Shown here piece after piece: positions 11,407 through 20,079 of a DNA stretch of 64,000 nt; positions within the stretch are counted from its first letter, which is position 1; each line of letters opens with the position of its first letter. Both the position numbers and the translations under genes were made by a program. Below the pieces are notes generated by a model that saw nothing but the letters and a program-made list of their open reading frames with translations, made no database searches and was not told the DNA's origin. The DNA is from Phymatolithon calcareum (lineage: Eukaryota; Rhodophyta; Florideophyceae; Hapalidiales). The stretch lies in contig OZ345383.1 in assembly GCA_977006965.1 (NCBI GenBank), forward strand, positions 1,178,001 to 1,242,000, read 5' to 3'.

Positions 11407-12892
11407 TTAAAGAAGATATTGGACGCCGCCGATAAAAATGTCTACATATCGATTCCGAAACGGAGCGCATGCTTCTGTGATTCTAGGCGACCTCTTCGTT
11501 GCAAAAATATTGTCAAACACTAGCGCCTGTAGTTGCGCGCACTGCGCAAAGTCTCGAACAGTCCAGACGGATTCATTTTCCACTTTTTCCTCTGAACTTG
11601 CCATGTTGTTAGCATGAACACAATGTTGGAAAGAGACCCGCTTTAAAAGCGGGTTTGAAGCAGCTAGATCGTGGAACACAGCCCCAGCGTAAACTTTCCA
11701 ATTCACATGAAAACTCCGCAATAGTTTGCAATTCAGTATTTTTGGAGTCAACGCTGCCGCGCACACCAGTCAATCGAATGACACGGAGACTCGACGTTGG
11801 TCCGGAAAGCATCTTAGAGAGGCAGATACTCGCATCCTGTGCCGCGTATACATTAAATTCAAGCTGTTCTAAATTCTTTAACTTTGCGTCTTTCTTAAAC
11901 CCATTTTCCAAGGAGCAACGACCAATTTTAAGAGAACGCAGCCGATCTCCGACAACTGCAAATGTTTCTTGTTCCATTTTAGCTACACTGGCATCGATGA
12001 CTACATTCGGACACGATTCCAAGATGCTTTCGTATTCGACTGCATTGAAACGGCTGCCGAACATTGTCTGATCCACAAGGGTCTGTAACTGTCAGCCCAA
12101 TTGTTTGCACAAGCGCAACAGTGACAATTTGTCCATATTTGCGTTCGCAACTTCCAGCGTAGCTTTTGACGAAATGTCATCTATCGCAAGACTGGAACAT
12201 AACAGGGGACCTCGCGGAACCAGATGAGAAGTGGAACATGCCATAGGATAACTCGGTGACAGAATAGACAAAGATTCTAGTGAAGGACCCAGAGAAACCC
12301 ACACTAGCGTGAGCACATCCTCGGTAACATCGTAGTCCAAGCTCAATTTCCGTAGTTCAGCATAATGTTCTGTCACTGCAGCAATAGCCATTTTCAGGAG
12401 GTAGGTGCCCCTGATGTCTAGCTCTTGTAGTTGCCCACTAAAGTATGCTAGGATGGTAGCCAGCTCGGTTCCCAGGGGAGACCACAAGTGCACGCTCTTC
12501 AGATTTGCCCATAATTTGAGTCGTTCTGCAATGTCTTCCAGTCGAACAACAACAAAGTCAATATAAAGCTCTTCGAGGGTGGACCCGATTGCACAGAGGA
12601 TGTAACTGAACACAAGCTCATTCTGCGTGTCGACGATAAGGGCAAGTGGTGGACACTGAAATCCAAGCGAAGCTAGCACCCGAAATTCATTCCGGGCCAC
12701 GCCGGACAACGCAGTGTCGCTGAGGACGAGTCCCACGACGTTGCATGACGATACATATGACTGTCAGTGCTTGCTGCGGGAGCGAGCACTCATGTGGCGA
12801 ATGATTTGAAGCAGTGGATCTTCGGAGAGCGACGAGAGGTTGGGTTGTCGCGCGCGGGCACCATGTGATCCATGCTGATCAGCGGTAAACAT
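11407..12892 (-). pseudogene. F-box-like/leucine-rich-repeat gene, broken
   Basis: Reading from an ATG at 12892 the frame begins MFTADQ and soon shows an F-box-like stretch (LSSLSEDPLLQIIRHMSARS). It meets TGA at 12766-12764, continues in the same frame with leucine-rich repeats (for example LQELDIRGT, LRKLSLDY, LESLSIL), meets a second TGA at 12094-12092, continues again to about 11680, and then the LRR-like pattern moves to another frame (LLKRVSFQHC, LQALVFDN) ending at 11407. F-box/LRR proteins are substrate receptors of SCF ubiquitin ligases. With two in-frame TGAs and one frameshift I call it a pseudogene. Mis-annotated short introns are the alternative: both stops sit inside the string CTGACAG, which resembles a branch/acceptor region, but no plausible donor gives an intron longer than about 30 nt. 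Confidence 0.6.
11636..11654. repeat. Perfect palindrome, 9-bp arms
   Basis: ACCCGCTTT and AAAGCGGGT separated by one base. It lies in the part of the LRR pseudogene where the reading frame shifts, so it may be an insertion scar that caused the frameshift (inference). Confidence 0.6.
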
Positions 12893-13271
12893 CAGGTTAC
12901 TCGAGTAGTTTTCTTCCTCGGTCCCTTATGTCTGCTTGGGCTAAGGACAATGAATCCCCCCAGAGCTGCGTTGCTGGCAGACAAGAGTGTCCCACGTGTA
13001 TTCGTTGCAATAAAGCAAACAAGAACAACGATCTCCTGAGCCACCATGGTTCTAGTACTGGCTTGAACCAGCACGTAGTTTCAATTTAACCAGGTCCTTA
13101 AAAATTCAAGACTGCGAATGAATATGTCCACGAACAATTCAAATAACCTTGAGACAGGAAACATATAAAAACGAGAATGGCATGCCAACAAGTTTTGGTA
13201 CTCTGTTATACGCATTACGAATAACAGCTGTTGGAAAGGAAGCGCAAATCCTTTATGTGCATGTCGGTGAG
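12893..13271. other. Gap between LRR pseudogene and YIP1
   Basis: Contains the upstream region of the LRR pseudogene and the 3' end of YIP1. A 60-codon frame on the minus strand (12892-13074) has one hydrophobic stretch and a basic tail but matches no family, and I do not call it. Confidence 0.3.
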
Positions 13272-13982
13272 TTAAAAAACGGTGATAAACGCGAACGAAG
13301 TGTACAAAAGCGCAAGTGGATAAAAAACAAGCCAAAACTGGTCCTGCATGGAAAGAACGGCGACAAAAATTTTTGTCGCAGTAGTCGTGCTCCACAAAAT
13401 GCAGGCCGCCCCAATGCACCCGACAAACCACCGGAAATATTTCATGGGCGCGAAGAACGAAAGCATGACGATAGGCATCAGAGAATATCCCAATATGCTC
13501 GTCGACCGATACAGATCAATGCCGCGTGCTGACATCAGATTGAAAATAATATATACCGCAATACATCCCACAGTTGCCTGCACGTAAATCACCCCGAATT
13601 GTACTTTTCGCTGGAACACAAGCAACGCGAACCCAAGCAATAGCCATAGCGCGACAGGTCCGGTCATATCGGCTTCGTCTGCGAATGAACTGTCAATTTT
13701 CGAAAAAGGATTCGCAACGGCCTTGGCTTTTTTCAGCACAGCTGGAATGTTGATCCCGAGTTCCTCCAGAAGCGGCGGTTCGTCGTCGTAGTTCTCACCA
13801 ACGTCTTGTGGTGTCGGCATGTAGTACTGCGCATCTGGCGGGGGTGCGGAGCCAGATCCCGCGTTTTGAGCTGGGCCATTTCCACCGCTTCCGCCGTGAG
13901 TTCCACCCGCGACAAAACTTGACTGATAGAATCCGTCCGCGCCGCCGCCGACCGCCGCTGGAGGGAAAACAACATCCGTCAT
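13272..13982 (-). CDS. YIP1: Yip1-family protein (YIPF5/YIP1A-like)
   Basis: Multi-pass ER/Golgi membrane protein that interacts with Rab/Ypt GTPases and acts in COPII vesicle formation and ER organisation. 236 residues, ATG at 13982, TAA stop, no introns. The N-terminal third is cytosolic, Gly/Pro-rich and low in complexity. It is followed by the family signature DDEPPLLEELGINIPAV, then (D)MTGPV..., the KVQFGVIYVQATVGC segment, LNLMS-like FNLMSARG, and LGYSLMPIVMLSFFAP. Four to five hydrophobic segments fill the C-terminal half. Length and motif order match YIPF5/YIPF7. It is transcribed away from PSMB5, from a shared 353-bp intergenic region. Confidence 0.93.
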   Translation of the reverse strand: MTDVVFPPAAVGGGADGFYQSSFVAGGTHGGSGGNGPAQNAGSGSAPPPDAQYYMPTPQDVGENYDDEPPLLEELGINIPAVLKKAKAVANPFSKIDSSFADEADMTGPVALWLLLGFALLVFQRKVQFGVIYVQATVGCIAVYIIFNLMSARGIDLYRSTSILGYSLMPIVMLSFFAPMKYFRWFVGCIGAACILWSTTTATKIFVAVLSMQDQFWLVFYPLALLYTSFAFITVF

Positions 13983-14335
13983 CCCTGCGCAGATATTCCG
14001 CCTTTCCCTTGTGATGGCTTTGGTCCGCGTTCGACGGTCGGCCGAGTTGGGCGCCTGCGACCGCGGATCAACAGTATCGAAGTGTTGGCGATTCGAATCG
14101 ACCGTGTTAGTTTGGACAGCACAAACAAGTGACTGCAGTGCAGTCCCAATGTCTAAGCAGCATCATAATTAAATGGCCACGTGTATGTACACGTGGCATA
14201 CTGGATTTAACTTCTGGTATGCCTCCAACATTTTGGTGAAGTTCCAAGACTGGAGGTTGAGTAGTGCATCGCCAGAATCAAATTGCTCACTGCGAATCCG
14301 AATAGGAGCAAGACGGTGTCTTAGCGCGTAGCAAA
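13983..14335. promoter_or_regulatory. Putative bidirectional promoter, YIP1/PSMB5
   Basis: The only non-coding DNA between two divergent start codons. It carries a 22-bp palindrome at 14176-14197 (GCCACGTGTA-TG-TACACGTGGC) made of two CACGTG G-boxes in mirror arrangement, about 195 bp from the YIP1 ATG and 139 bp from the PSMB5 ATG. CACGTG is the classical bHLH/bZIP site. A smaller palindrome, CGATTCGAATCG, lies at about 14089-14100. Confidence 0.55.
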
Positions 14336-15434
14336 ATGGCGACCCTCAGTTTCTTGGACGCCGACTTTTCGCTTCGCAAAGACGCTGATGAATCATCCCT
14401 GTACCCAGACGCCGCAGATACCGGCGCTTTGCCAATGATGAAGATCCCTCAGGTGGATCGCCCCGCCGCTTTTCTGCGCGATGCATTTGCAAACTCGCAA
14501 TATCGTGATCGTATCCGTTTTGCGCATGGTACAACAACAATGGCGTTCAAGTTTCAGGGAGGCATTATCGTTGCCGTCGATTCACGGGCGAGTATGGGGC
14601 AGTGTACGTTGTTCATGTCTTCCTCTGGATTGGGCTTACGTTGCATTGCACGTAATGAGAATGGTGTGCGCGGGACTGACTCATTTTTTTCTCTTCTATT
14701 TCTCATCTTTTTTTTTCTGTTGTCACAGATGTTGGTAGTGGGACAGTGAAAAAAATCATCGAGATCAACCCCTATCTTCTCGGCACAATGGCTGGAGGAG
14801 CCGCTGATTGCAGTTTCTGGGAACGGGATCTCGGGCGACGATGTAAGCTATACGGTAAGTAGGACACTTTCGTTTCGACCCAATTAGTCTGAAAAGTATT
14901 TGTCTGACTTTGCTGCTTTCGGTCCTGTGCTCGACAACAGAGTTGCGTAACAAGGAGCGCATCTCTGTGGCAGCAGCGTCGAAGCTGCTTGCAAACACTG
15001 TGTACTACTACAAAGGAATGGGACTCTCAATGGGAACGATGGTATGCGGTTGGGACAAAACGGGACCCAACATTTTCTACGTTGACTCTGACGGCACTCG
15101 CCTTAAGGGAGTCATGTTTTCCGTTGGTTCCGGATCCACTTTCGCTTACGGTGTTCTTGACCGAGGCTACAAATATGACATGACTGTGGAAGAGGCCATT
15201 GAGCTTGGACAGCGGTCGATTTACCACGCCACGCATCGAGATGCCGCTTCCGGTGGTGTCATCAACGTTTACCATGTGAAAGAGGACGGATGGGTCAAGA
15301 TATCTTCGGATGACATGATGGTCAAGCATAAAGAAGTTTCCGAGAAAAGAAAGGCAGAGGATGATGCCTCAGATGCCGCCAAGCTGGCTGCGTCGCAAGC
15401 GGCCCCTGCGGCGATGGAAGTAGCGGCTCAATAA
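14336..15434 (+). CDS. PSMB5: 20S proteasome subunit beta-5 (chymotrypsin-like), three exons
   Basis: Catalytic beta-5 subunit of the 20S core, cleaving after hydrophobic residues. Exons are 14336-14603, 14729-14854 and 14941-15434. Introns 14604-14728 (GTACGT...CACAG, pyrimidine-rich 3' part) and 14855-14940 (GTAAGT...AACAG) give an uninterrupted 295-residue product whose joints restore the family sequence. A propeptide of 65 residues ends in HG before the catalytic Thr (TTTMAFKF, Thr66). The conserved active-site surroundings [15 protein letters not shown], the SVGSGS region and the LDRGYKYD Asp are present. The C-terminus has a charged, Ala-rich tail of about 35 residues beyond SSDD(M) that most relatives lack. 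It would be made as a precursor and self-processed during assembly with RPT5-containing 19S caps. Confidence 0.95.
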
Positions 15435-15970
15435 GTATCTCTTCATATGCCTTTGTATTTCCAAATATCCATTCCCGCGTAAACTTTGGTTTCTTTTTTT
15501 CAGCTTCTTTAACGCTAAGACACGTTTCGTCCCTTCATTGGATTTTTATCAATGATTTCGTACTTTGACTGCCTGCATCGATAATTTGGTATGTATACAT
15601 GTTGACGATTTAACTTTTACAACTTGACCTTCCGGTGTTCATCCAGTGGCTCTGGTGTTGCATGTCGACACGGCGACAAGGAACAGTTTGCAAGTCGAGT
15701 CCACCTTATGAGCACAGGGAAGCGATGTTAGAAGCCTGGAGCAGTACACAGAGACTGCCGAGACGCTTGTGGAAGGATTGCAGGGTAAAAAAACTTTTCG
15801 CAAGTGGTGATGCCTCCAGGAGATCCCTCTGCCCTGATTTCATTTCGAATTCGGGAAACTGCTGCAGTTGTATCTCACCAGCTTTGTGATGCTTTCTAAG
15901 AACTGAGTTACGCTCAATGGCAACTGTAATATGTACGGATTTGATTCCATTGCCAATTATTGTGTTGTTC
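15435..15970. other. PSMB5 3' flank, nothing else recognised
   Basis: Short open frames on both strands overlap each other and have no family signature. The left part should contain the PSMB5 3' UTR. Confidence 0.35.
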
Positions 15971-16330
15971 CTACATGCAGAGCAGAGGCACAATCTCGCA
16001 AGATGGCGATATCTTCCAAAAGAAGCTCGAGTGTCGCAAAACATGTTCTAGATCGCTTGCTTTACATCGCTTAAGCCTCAGATATGTTAGCTGCTTGCAA
16101 TGTGACGAAAATGCGGAAATGTATTCACGGCTGAGCGCCATGGCACTCAAATCCAAAGCTGCAGAGACACTGATCATCGACATGTCATGGACGTATAGAT
16201 TCTATCCTGTGCACTTGCCGCAAAGCGCGTGGAAATCGGAAAAACAGAATATGACGTTGAACGCAGGATCCAAGATGACCGATTGACGTGAGCGTCAAAA
16301 TAGAAGGACAGCGACTGTAGTGCATAGTGA
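15971..16330 (-). pseudogene. LRR-like remnant
   Basis: On the minus strand two frames show leucine-rich patterns: LQSLSFYFDAHV near 16320-16270, then, in another frame, AFSSHCKQLTYLRLKRC followed by ASDLEHVLRH (about 16110-16020). This resembles the LRR pseudogene at 11.4-12.9 kb and suggests a second, more decayed member of the same family. There is no complete reading frame and the extent is uncertain. Confidence 0.35.
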
Positions 16331-16491
16331 AAATGGACTGCAGAGTCGTGCGCAATTGGTAGTCTTGATGTTCCAAAAGAATGGAATTTTTTAAATGGCT
16401 TCAATGTTGCGGCGGGAGATCCCACCTTTCGCATTGACATCAAGAAATAGAAGTCCTCTAGAAGGTACGACAGCAAAGATAATAATATTAT

Positions 16492-16546
16492 CTCCCTCCC
16501 TCGACGTATACCCAAATATTATTTGGGTATACGTCGAGGGAGGGAG
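16492..16546. repeat. Perfect 26-bp inverted repeat, 3-nt loop
   Basis: Left arm 16492-16517 and right arm 16521-16546 are exact reverse complements (arm begins CTCCCTCCCTCGACGTATAC), separated by ATT. Either strand of RNA would fold into a perfect 26-bp hairpin. It is outside any recognised gene. Confidence 0.9.
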
Positions 16547-17112
16547 TGAGTCCTTCATTCAAAATGTGTCATGCAGGCGAGAGAAGGCCGAGGAGAAAGC
16601 GATCTCCCAAAATCTCCCATGTATTGAATGATGTTTGCAGACTTTCTCCACTGAAGGTGAACGGTCGGTCACTGTTCAAGTGCACGCTTTTGCAAGTGCA
16701 GAGCTCACTGTACACCCAGTATTTTTCCTTGCACTGAAATTGCACTGTGGTCGATAATTACGAACGCTGCGAACGACTCTTTCTTGCGGGACGAGCAGAC
16801 TTCCAGTGATGGAAATCAGCGACTCTATGAGTACAGTTTTCCCATGAGTTGGGGTCTTTATCTTTCTCACTGAAGTGTTCCTGGAAAAGGGAAAGATGCA
16901 TTGTAGTTGATAAACTCAGTTGATTGCTTTAGTTGCACGAAGAACGATAGGCATCTACATCTAAACAAGAAGGTCAAGATAATGAGTTATCTAGCTACAA
17001 GTGCCCTTAATTACCGGGGCACAATCGTATATGACCAGTTAGTTCCACACTGAATCAAACAGTGAATCCGAAAATTGGAGTCGCATTTCGACTGAGCTTG
17101 AGTTCAAGACCA
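16547..17112. other. Intergenic, nothing recognised
   Basis: No gene seen. From about 17040 the sequence resembles the DNA just downstream of the paralogous gene at 23.1 kb, so the duplication extends past the stop codon. Confidence 0.35.
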
Positions 17113-17466
17113 CTAGCCTTCGTCAAACAAGCGGCCCATTCCCACCATAGCGTGCCAGTGTTCGCCGATTGAGTCATCTGCAGGTTGAGTTTTTGCTGAC
17201 AAGCTCGTTTTTTCTGCCTTCTTGGGTTTGCTGCGCTTCGTCCTGCGAGTTTCTCTGCGCCGCAATCGCCTCGCCCTGTCAAGATGTGGGACGGTGACAG
17301 AGGCGGGGGCTTGTACTTCGTCTGCTAGGAGCTGCATCCATGCGCATTCGTAGGTACAGAAAATACGGCCTTGCATATCAGTGATACCGGCACCCCATCG
17401 GGCACCGAGTCGATGCTCCTTTACGCAGTATGCGCATGTCAGGTTGACGCCAATATTGAAGGTCAT
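17113..17466 (-). CDS. Small FCS/FLZ-like zinc-finger protein, paralog 1
   Basis: 117 residues, ATG at 17466, TAG stop. Near the N-terminus is CAYC, then 22-23 residues, then FCTYECAWMQLL, giving C-x2-C...F-C-[ST]-x-E-C-x3-Q. This spacing is reminiscent of FCS/FLZ-type treble-clef zinc fingers, which usually mediate protein contacts. It is followed by a basic, Arg-rich segment (RARRLRRRETRRTKRSK) that could be a nuclear localisation or nucleic-acid-binding patch, and a conserved C-terminus with EHWHAMVG and LFDE. The paralog at 23149-23523 keeps all four Cys, the basic segment and the C-terminus, which shows this is a real coding family under constraint. Function unknown; the FLZ assignment rests on pattern alone. 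Confidence 0.75.
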   Translation of the reverse strand: MTFNIGVNLTCAYCVKEHRLGARWGAGITDMQGRIFCTYECAWMQLLADEVQAPASVTVPHLDRARRLRRRETRRTKRSKPKKAEKTSLSAKTQPADDSIGEHWHAMVGMGRLFDEG

Positions 17467-17896
17467 TTCAAATAGGTACAGTAGTTTGTCAGGATATGGA
17501 AAACCTTGCCCTTGGAGGGAGGTGGTGTGCTGTGTTCAAGACTCTGAGAAGGGGCAGTGAGCGAGACAGGTCTACTAATAGCCCATGAAATTCTGTACGA
17601 GTAAGATGCAACCAGGGGTGATTATTGATGGTACATGTTTAACAATGTATACTTTATGGCAAAGCCGTGGCAGGCAATGTATTTCATGAACGCAAACCAA
17701 TTTGCAAGACAGTGTTTGACCAGTCCCGTCGCATCAAGCGTGCTGACCAGCGCAAGCAGATTACACGCCTCTAACATCTGAGTACACTACAGTACTGCTT
17801 GTGAATCTCATTCTCGACTAAATCTCGTCGCCACTGCAGTAGCTAGTCTAGCTGAAAAATCGCCAATTTTTTTTGCCTACGCATCCTGTATCATAT

Positions 17897-17957
17897 GTCA
17901 CCAATGACAACTATGCACGCTGATCTAATGCGATGGCGGACGACAATCATTGGTGAA
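17897..17957 (-). promoter_or_regulatory. Inverted CCAAT pair upstream of zinc-finger paralog 1
   Basis: CACCAATGA (17899-17907) and its complement TCATTGGTG (17947-17955) flank about 39 bp, roughly 435-490 bp upstream of the ATG at 17466. The same inverted pair with similar spacing lies upstream of the paralog at 23.5 kb, which suggests a conserved promoter module (inference). Confidence 0.4.
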
Positions 17958-18027
17958 GATAATATTATGCGCCTGAACATGCAATGAAATGCGTTAGACA
18001 ATAATATCGCCAATGAAACAGCGCTGT

Positions 18028-18368
18028 TAGAGATGGGCAAACCTCAAAATTCCGGCGAGTGCGAGGACATGGTCCTCATTTCATAATGAGGAGAGGAGTG
18101 GACCTGCGAGGACTCCTCATTTTTCAGTTCTCAAGAGGGCCTTCAGAGGTCCTCGCGAGGACCATAGTCGCATGTGCTCGTAATTTGCATCCACATATGA
18201 GCTATGATTACAGTACGTTCTGTATGGCAATAACTCTATCATACGAATATATCATAAGTCCTGGCGAGGACCCTCACGGCGGTGGCGAGGGCGAGGACCG
18301 GTCCTCGCGAAAATAGGTTCTCAAAGGGCCTCCCGAGGAGAGGAGCCACTGAGGTTTGCCCATCTCTA
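18028..18368. mobile_element. hAT-type MITE, 341 bp
   Basis: Terminal inverted repeats of 19 bp, TAGAGATGGGCAAACCTCA at 18028-18046 and its exact complement at 18350-18368. They are flanked by a perfect 8-bp target-site duplication AGCGCTGT at 18020-18027 and 18369-18376. An 8-bp duplication and a TAGAGATGGGCAAA terminus are typical of hAT transposons. The interior has no transposase and is full of GAGGAC/GTCCTC motifs in both orientations, so it is non-autonomous. Confidence 0.93.
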
Positions 18369-18376
18369 AGCGCTGT

Positions 18377-19787
18377 TGACCAAGGCGTGGAAACGTCAAT
18401 GAAACAAAAGGCGAAATGATCCACGGCATAATTCGGTGGGAGATTCGTGCCTCTACACGCCCTCAATCCATGTAGTTTGTTGTCAAGAAGGCGAGGGTGG
18501 CGATAAGAAAATGGCTCTGTCTCGACTTAGATTTTGTCCCGAGCTGAAAATATCAACGCGTTGTAGCGAATCGTCTTGCAGTCCTGACATCACCATGGCA
18601 GTTCAAATGGTTTTCACTGTCAGACAGTGAAAACGCAGGCACAATAACCATATCTTGAAGTCGATGTTCCAGGCTCCACTACTGCTTTCCCATTCAGGTC
18701 TTCAAATCTTGGACTATCTCCGGGACAAGCCCGTTGTCCTGTTGCACGGAGTATTTTGGTGGCGAAATACCCTCGAATGGTCTTCGAGTTCGTACTCTTA
18801 CTTGCGACATCATGATATCGCAAGAGTAGTGATTCGACTGCCATCTTGGCAGTCGAAATAGCGCTGAGATGTTTCTGGGGATGACTTGTCAAGCCTGAAC
18901 GCTTAGGGTTCTCCACTCTTTTAGAGGTAAAAAAAACTTTTTATACTGAACTTGGTCGAAGACAGGATCGAACAGGAGATCGTTATCTACAATTGTTCTC
19001 CTGGTGCTTCAACCATCGCAGTATATCTGCTGCAATGTATTTCAAGATGAATTAGGATAAAAAGTAGACATACCTCTGCTTCGTTCGGAAGCAGTGAACA
19101 AAGCATTGGTAATATCTACGACCACCTAAGCGTCATTGACGGTCTTCGTAATTGTCACGAAGAGCAAACGGATTAAGAAGGAATCGAACATGAAGGGATA
19201 TTTCATGACGTTTTCAAAAGCTCCGATAATTTCATTGCTAAACCACCGCAACATGAGCTACACGAATCGGTTTACAGTATTTTTGATTACATCAACTTAT
19301 TGTAAGTGCCAGCACCAACAAGTCCTTGATGGCCCGTGGGTCGTGCGGGATGGCATTCACGAAGAGGACCTCGCGCATGACGAGAGCGGCATCATGCTCC
19401 CTCCAAGTCATGCAGTTTATACTACATGAGGCCGGCTTCCAAACTGGAGGTTAACTGGGACGTTCTTTCCAGCTCATCTGATCTTGCGCTCATGCTGTAC
19501 CTCGTGGTTGAGGATGCTTTCTATCGCCCTAGATACTGCACCCTTTTTCTCCCGCAATTGTTCATTTGCCAAATTTTCTCTCTTGATTCCTGGTTGAAAA
19601 GCGCCAATTGTCAATAGAAGACGTAGCTATTAGTTTCCAACAGTCCGGAATTGAGGTACTCGCGCCGCCCACAGGCCGAGAATGCTATGCCTAAAGTCAG
19701 CACTTGAAGCTTGGAGCGATCGTGAAACCGAGCAAAAACTCGGTAAGAGGAATGACGCCTCGCCTCTGCAAGGTTGTCGTAGTTGAA
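18377..19787. other. Intergenic with two short hairpins
   Basis: No gene recognised. Inverted repeats: GTTTTCACTGT/ACAGTGAAAAC at 18610-18620 and 18624-18634 (3-nt loop), and TTCGACTGCCA/TGGCAGTCGAA at 18833-18843 and 18847-18857 (3-nt loop). An imperfect third pairing, ACTCTT..TTGCGA with TCGCAAGAGT, lies just upstream at about 18793-18827. A minus-strand frame at 19611-19811 contains KLQVLTLGIAF, which could be another LRR scrap. Confidence 0.4.
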
Positions 19788-20079
19788 AATGTCACCACTC
19801 GAAGATGACAAGGCTCTGGACGAGCACCAAGTAAGGTGCTGCGCAAGTTGATCCTCGAAAGAGGTTGCTATCGCCCGAAGATGGCAAGGCGCCTGTGGAC
19901 GAGTGGGTAAACCTCTTCACGAACAAGAGCCCCCGCCGGGACAGCAGCGTAGAAGCAAGCGCGACATTGAAGCGAGGTCGCTCTGCCTAGAGCAACCCGA
20001 TGAGAAAACTTCGCGACGAAAGGAGATGAACGAGCAAGGATTGTAATCTTTTTCCTCCATCCTTCGGTGGAGGTTTTTT
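19788..20079 (+). ncRNA. Candidate structured RNA with terminator-like 3' end
   Basis: No convincing reading frame, but a series of short perfect helices: TGTCA/TGACA (19790/19806), GCACC-AAGTAA-GGTGC (19824-19839), CCTC-GAAA-GAGG with a GNRA loop (19853-19864), TTGCTATC/GATGGCAA (19865-19872/19880-19887), GCGAC/GTCGC (19961/19977) and CTCT-GCCT-AGAG (19981-19992). Two modules share CGAAGATGRCAAGG...TGGACGAG, and the stems around the shared loop differ in sequence while keeping pairing. The segment ends with T5 at 20049-20053 and a CCTCCA/TGGAGG hairpin with a CUUCGG core followed by T6, as a Pol III transcript could. I could not match it to RNase P, MRP, SRP, U3 or a telomerase template. Confidence 0.35.
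20054..20079 (+). terminator. UUCG hairpin followed by T6
   Basis: CCTCCA (20054-20059), loop region containing C-TTCG-G, TGGAGG (20068-20073), then TTTTTT (20074-20079). In a eukaryote a T-run is a Pol III termination signal. The hairpin resembles a bacterial intrinsic terminator, which is unexpected here. Confidence 0.4.

Noticed and set aside
12094-12766. Genetic code in which TGA is Trp
   Set aside because: Only one broken gene shows in-frame TGAs; other host genes show none, and TGA also ends the bZIP frame. Decay is the simpler reading.
19980-20035. Hammerhead ribozyme-like words GATGAG...CGAAAG
   Set aside because: The core needs CTGANGA; here it is CCGATGAG, and no stem II pairs between the two words.
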